From Campylobacterota bacterium (GTDB lineage: Bacteria; Campylobacterota; Campylobacteria; Campylobacterales; Sulfurovaceae), in the NCBI GenBank assembly GCA_003646525.1, contig QMKU01000019.1, positions 1 through 10,876 of the forward strand: 10,876 bases of DNA, written 5' to 3'. Positions 1 through 5,355 of this stretch are shown here, piece by piece. A program made the position numbers and the translations under genes. Positions within the stretch are counted from its first letter, which is position 1; each line of letters begins with the position of its first letter. The notes beneath the pieces are model-generated. The model searched no databases. It was not told the DNA's origin and saw only the letters and a list, made by a program, of their open reading frames with translations.

Positions 1-1122
1 CAAAAGAAACTCCACGACGAATGGGCGGGAGAGATGGAAGACTGGCTCGGCGAAGAGATGCAGTACAAACCTAAAAAAAGTTTCTACCTCAAGCAGTTAA
101 AAGATTTTATGACGATGAAAAAAGACACCTCCGAACTCACAGCACCAACACTAAGACCCAAACCAAAAAAGAAGCACTACCTCGCGACAGACATCACAGC
201 AGAGCGGATACCTAGTTTTATAAACGAGGCGGAGGGTTCAGCATTTGTAGCCTTTGATGAGATGAGTGCATTCTTCCAGAGTACAGGCGGTAACAGTTCT
301 AGAAACACGGGAACTGAAGCCAGAGCAACATACCTCGCCGCTTGGAGCGGTGACAGCTTCGACAATCGACTCCGCCAAGATGAAAGCAAAGAAACCAGCA
401 CAGTAGGAGCGAGCATCTCAATATTCGGAATGGCTCAACCAGACATCATCGCAGACCATGTAGCAGAGTACAAAAAGAAAAAAGATGGCTTTTTCTCACG
501 GTTCCAACTTGTAACATACGAGACAACATACAAGACATACGAAGAGAGCGATATAGGGTTCGACAAAAGAGCGGAGGATGAGTACGGAGCATTGATATCG
601 AAGCTGATAAATTTCAAGAGAGATAATGCATTTTACTTCGAGGGCGAATCAGTGCAGCGATTCAAGCAATGGCACAAATCAAACGAAATGAACCTCAAAA
701 AATACAACGACCGAAAAGATTATTTGATGGCGGAGGTCATAGCGAAGAGAGTGAAAGTGATTTGTGCAGTTGCACTAATTATCCACTTAGCGGAGCAATT
801 AGAAATAACAGATGAGCCGACGGGAGGAATTGGAATATCAGCACTCAATAGAGCGATAGCACTGAACGATTTCTACATCGGCGAAATTAAGAGAGTAGTA
901 GGCTCAGAGGTTCAGCGAGAGGTAGATGAAGAGGAAGTGGGACAAAGAATCCTAGACTGGCTCAATAACCCAGCTAACCAACCAAGGCTAAAAAAGGGAG
1001 TGAGAGCATCCAGCATAGCAGACTCAATGAGAAAAAACGGAGGAAGACCTCCAGCAGAGACAGTAAGAAGAGTAGCATTAAGTAACAAGATGACGGTCAA
1101 GGGTGGGCTGATTTTCAGCTAA
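1..1122 (+). CDS. DUF3987 helicase/primase-like replication protein (5' end outside window)
   Basis: The frame is open from base 1, so this is the last 373 residues of a longer protein; the first ATG in frame (34) is not trusted as the start. The pattern is that of DUF3987 proteins, helicase/primase-like NTPases of phages and mobile elements. A Walker B-like VAFDE (Asp and Glu codons at 256-261) is followed by a TYLAAWSGDSF stretch, a hydrophobic SISIFGMAQPDII segment, and an arginine-finger-like DGFFSRF (Arg codon at 499). The Walker A part should lie upstream of the window. The C-terminal 60 residues are basic and could be a winged helix: they hold two short helices and a GGRPPAETVRR segment, and end at a TAA inside a C-rich repeat. 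A repeat-dense non-coding region follows directly, as expected if the protein acts at a nearby origin. The family call is firm; the exact activity (helicase, primase or both) is inference. Confidence 0.8.
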   Translation, partial: QKKLHDEWAGEMEDWLGEEMQYKPKKSFYLKQLKDFMTMKKDTSELTAPTLRPKPKKKHYLATDITAERIPSFINEAEGSAFVAFDEMSAFFQSTGGNSSRNTGTEARATYLAAWSGDSFDNRLRQDESKETSTVGASISIFGMAQPDIIADHVAEYKKKKDGFFSRFQLVTYETTYKTYEESDIGFDKRAEDEYGALISKLINFKRDNAFYFEGESVQRFKQWHKSNEMNLKKYNDRKDYLMAEVIAKRVKVICAVALIIHLAEQLEITDEPTGGIGISALNRAIALNDFYIGEIKRVVGSEVQREVDEEEVGQRILDWLNNPANQPRLKKGVRASSIADSMRKNGGRPPAETVRRVALSNKMTVKGGLIFS

Positions 1123-1164
1123 CCCCCAGACCATACCCATAGACCTAACCCCCAAACCTCCCCC
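1119..1164. repeat. C-rich direct repeat with four C-runs
   Basis: A 14-base unit CTAACCCCCAGACC (1119-1132) recurs at 1145-1158 with one mismatch (26-base period), overlapping the stop codon of the DUF3987 gene. C-runs lie at 1123-1127, 1136-1138, 1149-1153 and 1160-1164, so the minus strand has four G-runs with loops of 6 to 10 bases. This could form a weak G-quadruplex (i-motif on the plus strand). The repeat is directly visible; the structure is inference. Confidence 0.6.
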
Positions 1165-1262
1165 GAAATTTTCGAAAACTTTCTGACAACATCGACTCGT
1201 CGTGACCAACTTTTGACATTAAAACCAGCTTAAAAAACACTTTTGAAGAGAAAAAATACAAC

Positions 1263-1306
1263 TATTTCGTGAACATTTCGCAAGCATTTCGTGAACATTT
1301 CGCACG
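1263..1306. repeat. four tandem 11-bp repeats (iteron-like)
   Basis: Units TATTTCGTGAA, CATTTCGCAAG, CATTTCGTGAA and CATTTCGCACG follow each other without gaps; ATTTCG is invariant and units alternate in pairs, giving a 19-bp exact repeat (1264-1282 and 1286-1304) of period 22. A period near one helical turn places all copies on one face of DNA, suiting cooperative binding by an initiator or repressor. The binding protein is not known. Confidence 0.75.
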
Positions 1307-1323
1307 ATAAAACGGATAAAACG
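1306..1323. repeat. two tandem copies of GATAAAACG
   Basis: The 9-base unit occurs exactly at 1306-1314 and 1315-1323, immediately after the 11-bp repeats and running into the first GGACGACCTGCGGA segment. It extends the repeat array and may be part of the same protein-binding region. Confidence 0.6.
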
Positions 1324-1330
1324 GACGACC

Positions 1331-1371
1331 TGCGGATGAGCATATCGCCCAAAAGAGGGCTCTCGTCCGCA
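1331..1371. other. imperfect hairpin with TGCGGA/TCCGCA stem
   Basis: TGCGGATGAG (1331-1340) pairs with CTCGTCCGCA (1362-1371) over ten positions with a single G:T wobble. Inside it GCCC (1347-1350) pairs with GGGC (1357-1360) around a loop AAAAGA. No T-run follows, so it does not look like a terminator; a cruciform, primer site or protein-binding site in an origin is more likely. A related wider pairing exists between 1400-1407 and 1450-1457. Confidence 0.6.
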
Positions 1372-1402
1372 ATATCCGCAAGCTCGCAACGGACGAACCT
1401 GC

Positions 1403-1420
1403 GGACGGGAAACACCGTCC
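1403..1420. other. perfect 6-bp hairpin GGACGG/CCGTCC
   Basis: GGACGG (1403-1408) and CCGTCC (1415-1420) flank a six-base loop. No T-run follows. It overlaps the TGCGGA copy at 1400-1405, so pairing here would compete with the wider TGCGGACG/CGTCCGCA pairing to 1450-1457. Confidence 0.5.
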
Positions 1421-1487
1421 AGCACGGGGTAAAAGCACCGAAAACGGCTCGTCCGCAAGTCCGCGGTAGTGGCTGTATTTATTTATA

Positions 1488-1507
1488 TAACTAACTAACT
1501 AACTAAC
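1488..1507. repeat. five tandem TAAC tetranucleotides
   Basis: TAAC repeats five times without error in an AT-rich block and is followed by TTTTTATATAG. Because the unit is four bases long, it puts a TAA stop in all three plus-strand frames. It could be a slippage-prone tract, part of a melting (DNA-unwinding) element, or a translational stop block. Confidence 0.8.
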
Positions 1508-1614
1508 TTTTTATATAGAGCCCCCCCAGTAGGGATTTAAGAGGGTTTTAGGAGAGATTCTACTAGTAAGTAATAAATTTATATATATCATGCGGGTGTG
1601 CGAGGAACCAAGTC

Positions 1615-1634
1615 GGGACTAAGATGGGACTAAG
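1615..1634. repeat. two GGGACTAAG units 11 bp apart
   Basis: GGGACTAAG occurs at 1615-1623 and 1626-1634, spaced by one helical turn and lying just upstream of the GGTTACAATTAGACA motif. The position is right for an activator or repressor site for the HTH gene at 1678; this role is inference. Confidence 0.5.
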
Positions 1635-1642
1635 TGGTTAAT

Positions 1643-1657
1643 GGTTACAATTAGACA
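1643..1657 (+). promoter_or_regulatory. shared 15-bp upstream motif, copy 1 (possible -10 region)
   Basis: GGTTACAATTAGACA ends 20 bases before the ATG at 1678 and is repeated exactly at 2598-2612 before the DUF1351 gene. It contains TACAAT (1646-1651), five of six matches to TATAAT, but no -35 box at 16-18 bp, so it may be an activator-dependent phage promoter or an operator. An extended ribosome binding site AAGGACGGAC (1668-1677) follows. Confidence 0.5.
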
Positions 1658-1677
1658 CTTTAACAGAAAGGACGGAC

Positions 1678-2004
1678 ATGAGAGAGACAAACTCAGAGAT
1701 AGCGGTTAACAGAATTTTAATGCAATGGGACAAACCTAGACTTTCAAAAGAGTTAAGAGTTTCAGTGCCAACAATAACTGGATGGGAACACGGAACCCAG
1801 ATGACTGAACACAATAGAGAGAAATGGAATAATTTATTTTTTCCAAATTTTCAAATTGCAAAAGGGGAAGACCCAAAGATTTTAAAAATAAGAGAGTTAA
1901 AAAAACTAAACAAACTTTTGATTAAGAGTAATAATTTTTTGAAAGAGGAAAATAGAAAATTAAGAGTTGATGCGAAGATGAATGAAATCAAAGAGGAGGA
2001 ATAA
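1678..2004 (+). CDS. HTH (XRE/Cro-like) DNA-binding protein with coiled-coil tail
   Basis: A 108-residue protein. Residues about 10-50 read as a short helix-turn-helix: LSKELRVSVPTITGWEHG has the 'la..l.vs..tis.WE.G' spacing of Cro/C1-type regulators. Residues about 66-105 are Lys/Leu/Glu-rich with heptad-like leucines, suggesting a dimerising coiled coil. It is the first gene after the repeat-dense region, preceded by the 15-bp motif and AAGGACGGAC directly before ATG. It is the obvious candidate to bind the nearby repeats, as an early regulator or origin-binding factor; that is inference. Its sequence is more AT-rich than the genes from 2637 on. The next gene starts two bases after its stop, so they are probably co-translated. 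The HTH call is fair; the family is not certain. Confidence 0.65.
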   Translation: MRETNSEIAVNRILMQWDKPRLSKELRVSVPTITGWEHGTQMTEHNREKWNNLFFPNFQIAKGEDPKILKIRELKKLNKLLIKSNNFLKEENRKLRVDAKMNEIKEEE

Positions 2005-2006
2005 CC

Positions 2007-2213
2007 ATGCAGGAATCACATGGAAACAGCTATAAGAGCTTCAAAGAGGTTTTAAACGACTCAACACTCGCCCGAGGTAAAAAAATAGCTTCACGACGAG
2101 CTGAGAGCCTTTTAAATTTAGGTTTGATACAATTTTTTATATTTCACAGACCAAAAGGAACAATCGGAGATGCTGGAGCATTTATTAACAAAGTAAAAAG
2201 GAGAATGAGATGA
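2007..2213 (+). CDS. small basic protein of unknown function
   Basis: A 68-residue protein I do not recognise. It is basic (several Lys-Lys and Arg-Arg pairs, C-terminal KVKRRMR), with a hydrophobic central stretch NLGLIQFFIFH around residues 37-47. That stretch is too short and too flanked by charge to be a sure membrane segment. A strong ribosome binding site GAGGAGGA (1993-2000) lies six bases before the ATG, inside the 3' end of the HTH gene. Its stop overlaps the start of the next gene (ATGA at 2210-2213), which supports a real co-translated gene. A nucleic-acid-binding role would fit the charge but is unsupported. Confidence 0.6.
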   Translation: MQESHGNSYKSFKEVLNDSTLARGKKIASRRAESLLNLGLIQFFIFHRPKGTIGDAGAFINKVKRRMR

Positions 2214-2383
2214 GCATAGATGAATTTAACAGAGCAGGGTTCACTGGAGGAACTCGAGTGGAATTTTTAAATTTGAAGTTTGAAGTGATATCGGTTGACT
2301 TTGAAGAGCAGACGATAACAATCGACATAGACGACTATGCAATTACAGTACCGATAGCACTATGCGAAATGGTGGAGGATTAA
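2210..2383 (+). CDS. small acidic protein of unknown function
   Basis: A 57-residue frame starting MSIDEFNRAG and ending EMVEDstop. The ATG overlaps the TGA of the previous gene in an ATGA junction, with AAAGGAG (2196-2202) just upstream as ribosome binding site; the next gene begins one base after its stop. The protein is acidic and looks like a small beta-rich fold: alternating hydrophobic strands VEFLNLKFEVISVDF and TITIDIDDYAITV. I know no family. The tight packing and clean codon use support it as real. Confidence 0.6.
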   Translation: MSIDEFNRAGFTGGTRVEFLNLKFEVISVDFEEQTITIDIDDYAITVPIALCEMVED

Positions 2384-2384
2384 G

Positions 2385-2597
2385 ATGACTGGTTCAGCAC
2401 AGATGAGACTGATAGAGAAAATAACAACAGGGAAGCCTTTCATGCGAGTGAGTAGAGTTATGAACATTTTAGAGCATGGACAGCGAATCATAAGAGAACG
2501 AAGAGCCAGAGCAACAACACTAAACCTGGATCATGAGATTTTTTTATGCGAAACGAGACAATGCAAAAAAGAACTAAGAGAGATTGAAGCACAATAA
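2385..2597 (+). CDS. small Arg-rich helical protein of unknown function
   Basis: A 70-residue protein, basic and predicted mostly helical (RVMNILEHGQRIIRERRARATT, then a charged C-terminal helix with two cysteines, CETRQCKKELREIEAQ). It starts one base after the previous stop, with GGAGG (2374-2378) as ribosome binding site, and ends immediately before the second copy of the 15-bp motif, so it closes the early gene set. I do not recognise a family. DNA or RNA binding is possible from charge alone. Confidence 0.55.
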   Translation: MTGSAQMRLIEKITTGKPFMRVSRVMNILEHGQRIIRERRARATTLNLDHEIFLCETRQCKKELREIEAQ

Positions 2598-2612
2598 GGT
2601 TACAATTAGACA
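2598..2612 (+). promoter_or_regulatory. shared 15-bp upstream motif, copy 2
   Basis: An exact second copy of GGTTACAATTAGACA, starting right after the TAA at 2595-2597 and lying 24 bases before the ATG at 2637. TACAAT sits at 2601-2606; no -35 box is seen at normal spacing. As at 1643, it is followed by AAGGACGGAC (2623-2632). Two identical leaders suggest that the HTH gene and the recombination operon are switched together. Confidence 0.5.
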
Positions 2613-2636
2613 TACAAAAAATAAGGACGGACGAAA

Positions 2637-3599
2637 ATGCAAGAGTTAGTAATAAAATCAACACTTCCAACTATCGAGGGAAACTTCGAAGTTGTGAAGC
2701 AACAGCTGATAGACGGGTTAAGAACATACGATGTGATTATCACAGCAGAGACGGTCAAAGACGGAAAATCGATGGCTTCAGAAATAAACAAAATCAAAAA
2801 AGCGATTAAAGACCAGCAGACAAAAGCACTCGAAGACATACTAGGACCAGTGGACGGTTTCAAAGAAAAAATAAAAGAGTTGATGGACTTAGCAGACGAA
2901 GCGAAAGAAAAAATCACGAAGCAGGTGGCAGCTTACGAGGAAAAAACCAAACAAGAGATACTGGATAAAATTCGAGAGTTTGCACTGAATGAAATCAACG
3001 AAAGCAATTTAAGAGAGCCTTTTAGAAACATAGAGACTGCGGACTTGATGAAACTAGGAGCCGTGACAAAAACTGGGAACCTTACAACAGCAACGATTAA
3101 TACAATCAAAGCACGGATCACTGAACAGTTGAACTTTCAATTCCTCGACGATAAAAGAATTTCAGATGAGCAAATAGAAAAAGACAGAGAGATAGAGCGA
3201 ATCCGTGAAGAGGAGCGAATCAAAGCGGAGGCGAAATTAAGAGATGAGGAAGCAAAAGCATCTACACCACCCGAGGCATTCCAAGCTCCAGCACCAATCG
3301 AAACGATAAACATGGAGACTGGCGAAATTTTAACAGAGCCTTACTACGAAGACCACTATCCAGAGGGAGAATACAGTCCACCACACGAAGAGGTAGCGAC
3401 ACCAATGTCGCCACCAATGCAGGAAGACCCACTAATCGGACAAAGACCGATGACCAGAGTAAAAGTGCTGGTAGACTTTGACATCGACATCACGAAGATA
3501 CCAAACATCACAGACCAACAAATCATAGATGCGATGCAGAAAAAACTCAACGGAGCAGGAATCAACAATGCGGTCATAAGAGACTTGCAAAGATTTTAA
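2637..3599 (+). CDS. DUF1351 family phage protein
   Basis: A 320-residue protein. Residues 1-190 match the DUF1351 pattern: an N-terminal strand ending in LPTIEGNF, then a long helical part (SEINKIKKAIKDQQTKALEDI, then KEKIKELMDLADEAKEKI). These proteins are common in phages beside RecE/RecT-type recombination and SSB genes; their biochemical role is not established. Residues about 180-210 are a highly charged helix (EIERIREEERIKAEAK) and about 210-270 a Pro/Glu-rich, probably disordered linker. The last 50 residues (MTRVKVLVDFDIDIT onward) form a small separate C-terminal segment. It starts the recombination block, after the 15-bp motif and AAGGACGGAC. The family call rests on overall pattern, without a catalytic motif. 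Confidence 0.7.
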   Translation: MQELVIKSTLPTIEGNFEVVKQQLIDGLRTYDVIITAETVKDGKSMASEINKIKKAIKDQQTKALEDILGPVDGFKEKIKELMDLADEAKEKITKQVAAYEEKTKQEILDKIREFALNEINESNLREPFRNIETADLMKLGAVTKTGNLTTATINTIKARITEQLNFQFLDDKRISDEQIEKDREIERIREEERIKAEAKLRDEEAKASTPPEAFQAPAPIETINMETGEILTEPYYEDHYPEGEYSPPHEEVATPMSPPMQEDPLIGQRPMTRVKVLVDFDIDITKIPNITDQQIIDAMQKKLNGAGINNAVIRDLQRF

Positions 3600-3613
3600 A
3601 AAAGGGGCATAAT
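3585..3613 (+). promoter_or_regulatory. sigma70-type promoter (TTGCAA-17-CATAAT)
   Basis: TTGCAA (3585-3590) and CATAAT (3608-3613) are separated by 17 bases; the -35 lies in the last codons of the DUF1351 gene. The -10 overlaps a small palindrome, GGCATAATGCC (3606-3616), which could be an operator. It would drive the 58-residue gene and the RecE-like nuclease, with AAGGACGAAC (3629-3638) as ribosome binding site. Confidence 0.55.
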
Positions 3614-3640
3614 GCCTCACACCAAATAAAGGACGAACTA

Positions 3641-3817
3641 ATGAAAAAACCACAACTCACAGACGAAACACTAGTAAACCTCGCGGAGATTTATCAACAG
3701 CAATCAGACGGAGAAACCCTCTCTGGCTTCATGGGATGGTTACGACACATAAAAGGCTTTTCAGCGAGTGAGTACAGAATGACCACAGCATACAAACAAG
3801 CAAAGATAGGGAGATAA
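3641..3817 (+). CDS. small protein of unknown function before the RecE-like gene
   Basis: A 58-residue frame starting MKKPQLTDETL and ending YKQAKIGR. AAGGACGAAC (3629-3638) lies just upstream, and the next gene starts one base after its stop (TAAAATG), so it is well placed in the operon. Predicted helical with a central SGFMGWLRHIKGFSASEYRM segment containing an aromatic and basic patch. No known family recognised. It may be an accessory factor of the nuclease that follows; this rests only on position. Confidence 0.6.
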   Translation: MKKPQLTDETLVNLAEIYQQQSDGETLSGFMGWLRHIKGFSASEYRMTTAYKQAKIGR

Positions 3818-3818
3818 A

Positions 3819-4679
3819 ATGCTAGAACTAACACCCGACGACATAACAATCGAAGCACAAAAGAGAGCAGGACACCCTGCCCCAGATGGCATCGGTTGGA
3901 TTATGAGCAACACCGAGTACCACAAACTATCAGAGATAGGAAGCTCAAGCTTGAAGCATCTGGAAGAGAGTAGCCTCCACTTTGAGAATAAAGACCTTTT
4001 CAACATGGATAGCCCGAGCCTAAACCTTGGAACAGCGGTTCACACTTTGACATTGGAACCCGAAAAATTCGAGGAAGAGTTCAGCAGAGAACCGAAAAAT
4101 GCACCACGAAACACCACGATAGGTAAAGCGAAATGGGAGGCTTTCAATGAAGTACTCGGAGACAAAACACCAATCGGAGGAACCGACCTCGAGACGGCGG
4201 AAGAGATAGCCCGAAATTTTAGAGCGATAATGAGAGATTACCTAGCGACTGGAATCAGCGAGCGGTCATTTTTCAGCGAAGAGATGGGAATACCAATGAA
4301 GTGCCGTCCAGATTTACTCTTTCAAACAAGAGAGGGATACAATGAGTGGATCATCTTCGACTTGAAGACCACCAAAGACATCACGAAGATGGCACGAACA
4401 ATTGAAGACTACCGATACGACAGAGCGATGGCATGGTACCGCAGAGTCATGAAAGCAAACGGGTACAACATAATCGGAACGGTGCTGGCATTTGCAGAGA
4501 GTGCAGGGACAGAACACTCCGTGAAGCTAAGAATGCTCAACAGCGAAGACCTCGCAACAGCAGACACAGAGATAGACGAACTGCTCCAGAAACATCAAGA
4601 GTTTAAACGAACTGGAAAAGTAACAGGGATGATAAAACCTATTGAAATCTTCGCATACAAAAAGAGCCTTTCAAATTGA
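3819..4679 (+). CDS. RecE-like exonuclease, PD-(D/E)XK superfamily (DUF3799-type)
   Basis: A 286-residue protein. It has the marks of RecE/exonuclease VIII C-terminal domains and DUF3799 nucleases, which degrade duplex ends 5' to 3' and leave single strands for annealing: LNLGTAVHTLTLEPEKF (His75, Glu80), MKCRPDLL (Asp165), and IIFDLKTTKD (Asp181, Lys183). A YRYDRAMAWYRR segment at 198-209 matches the usual YxxQAAxY motif, but the position usually held by Gln seems to be Ala203. The N-terminal SEIGSSSLKHL (38-48) is also typical of the family. The gene directly precedes the RecT-like gene, as in recET-type modules. The metal ligands look intact, so I expect an active nuclease; the missing Gln may alter DNA binding. 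The stop codon overlaps the -35 box of the next promoter. Confidence 0.8.
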   Translation: MLELTPDDITIEAQKRAGHPAPDGIGWIMSNTEYHKLSEIGSSSLKHLEESSLHFENKDLFNMDSPSLNLGTAVHTLTLEPEKFEEEFSREPKNAPRNTTIGKAKWEAFNEVLGDKTPIGGTDLETAEEIARNFRAIMRDYLATGISERSFFSEEMGIPMKCRPDLLFQTREGYNEWIIFDLKTTKDITKMARTIEDYRYDRAMAWYRRVMKANGYNIIGTVLAFAESAGTEHSVKLRMLNSEDLATADTEIDELLQKHQEFKRTGKVTGMIKPIEIFAYKKSLSN

Positions 4680-4704
4680 CACATAAGCAATAAAACGATA
4701 TACT
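4676..4704 (+). promoter_or_regulatory. strong sigma70 promoter (TTGACA-17-TATACT)
   Basis: A perfect -35 TTGACA (4676-4681) and TATACT (4699-4704, five of six) with the ideal 17-base spacer. The -35 contains the TGA stop of the nuclease gene. It should drive the RecT-like and SSB genes at a higher level than the nuclease, which suits proteins needed in large amounts. The ribosome binding site AAGGACGGAC follows at 4720-4729. Confidence 0.75.
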
Positions 4705-4733
4705 AAACCAATTCAAAACAAGGACGGACTAAA

Positions 4734-5354
4734 ATGAATGAAAACCAACTCGTAGCAGGAGGACAACCTCCACAACCGCAAAACTATCAGCTTCAACAGC
4801 AATATACAATCGCTCAAGACCTAGCGAACTCAAACCTATTGCCCGATGCATTTCGTGGAAATGTTCCAAATATTTTGATAGCAATGGAGAGTGCGAACCG
4901 TTTCGGAATTGCACCCGTTGAAGTGATGAAAAACACTCACATCATAAAAGGAAAACTAGCCTTTGATAGTAAGATGGTCATAGCATTAGTGAACCGAAGC
5001 GGAAAACTAGACGGACCAATTCAATACTGGCTCGACGATAACGAGACAGAGTGTGTAGCATACGGATTTATAAACGGAGTTCAATACACTGGACCAAAAG
5101 TAACACTAGCAATGGCGAAAGCGAATAGATGGGGTTCACTTTGGAACACGATACCCGGAATCATGCTCAGATACCGTGCGGCGATATTTTTCACACGACT
5201 GACGATACCAGAGGTCATACTTGGTATGGACGACTTTCAAGAGCAACAAGATATCCAAGCCCATAACGGACACCAACAAACACAGAGTGATGCTTCAGCA
5301 TTAGACAATTTAAATGACTGCATCACAGCAGAAATTGATTACCAAGGAAACTAG
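4734..5354 (+). CDS. RecT-like single-strand annealing protein
   Basis: A 206-residue protein. After a Gln/Pro-rich N-terminus (1-23) the core has the pattern of phage proteins annotated as RecT-type recombinases: IAQDLANSNLLPDAFRGN (26-43), NILIAMESANRFGIAPVEVM (46-65), INGKPxF-like HIIKGKLAFDSK (69-80), a conserved VTLAMAKANRWG (123-134), and IPGIMLRYRAAIFFTR (140-155) followed by PEVILGMDDFQE. Such proteins coat single-stranded DNA made by the exonuclease and anneal it to complementary strands. The upstream RecE-like nuclease and the downstream SSB make this role likely. It has its own strong promoter at 4676-4704. The C-terminal 40 residues are polar and probably disordered. The function is assigned by family resemblance and context. 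Confidence 0.7.
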   Translation: MNENQLVAGGQPPQPQNYQLQQQYTIAQDLANSNLLPDAFRGNVPNILIAMESANRFGIAPVEVMKNTHIIKGKLAFDSKMVIALVNRSGKLDGPIQYWLDDNETECVAYGFINGVQYTGPKVTLAMAKANRWGSLWNTIPGIMLRYRAAIFFTRLTIPEVILGMDDFQEQQDIQAHNGHQQTQSDASALDNLNDCITAEIDYQGN

Positions 5355-5355
5355 A

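Larger units (their letters stand above)
1123..1677. other. repeat-dense non-coding region, candidate replication origin/control region
   Basis: This 555-base stretch between the DUF3987 gene and the HTH gene has no credible gene. It holds, in order: the C-rich repeats; a TTTTCGAAAA palindrome (1169-1178); four tandem 11-bp units (1263-1306); two copies of GATAAAACG (1306-1323); five copies of the hexamer TCCGCA in either orientation (1331, 1366, 1375, 1400, 1452); two hairpins (1331-1371, 1403-1420); an 11-bp direct repeat CTCGTCCGCAA (1362-1372 and 1448-1458); an AT-rich block with five TAAC units (1471-1518); a run of seven C (1521-1527); and two GGGACTAAG units (1615-1634). Iterons, hairpins and an adjacent AT-rich block next to a helicase gene are what phage origins look like. 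Origin function is inference. Confidence 0.55.

Noticed and set aside
1263..1306. Tandem repeats considered as a CRISPR array
   Set aside because: Units are 11 bp without spacers and there are no cas genes.
1331..1420. Hairpins considered as rho-independent terminators of the DUF3987 gene
   Set aside because: Neither stem is followed by a T-rich run, and they lie 200 bases past the stop codon within a repeat array.
1219..1494. Short open frames on both strands over the repeat-dense region (for example + 1291-1494 and - 1219-1458)
   Set aside because: They run across iterons and hairpins, have no ribosome binding site, and translate into Arg/Ser-rich, repeat-derived sequence with no protein character.
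1488..1507. TAAC repeats and CTAACCCCC units considered as telomere-like ends
   Set aside because: They are internal, few in number, and lie between plus-strand genes, with no sign of a genome terminus.
3604..3617. GGCATAATGCC palindrome considered as a terminator after the DUF1351 gene
   Set aside because: The loop would be one base and no T-run follows; it fits better as a -10 region with a possible operator.
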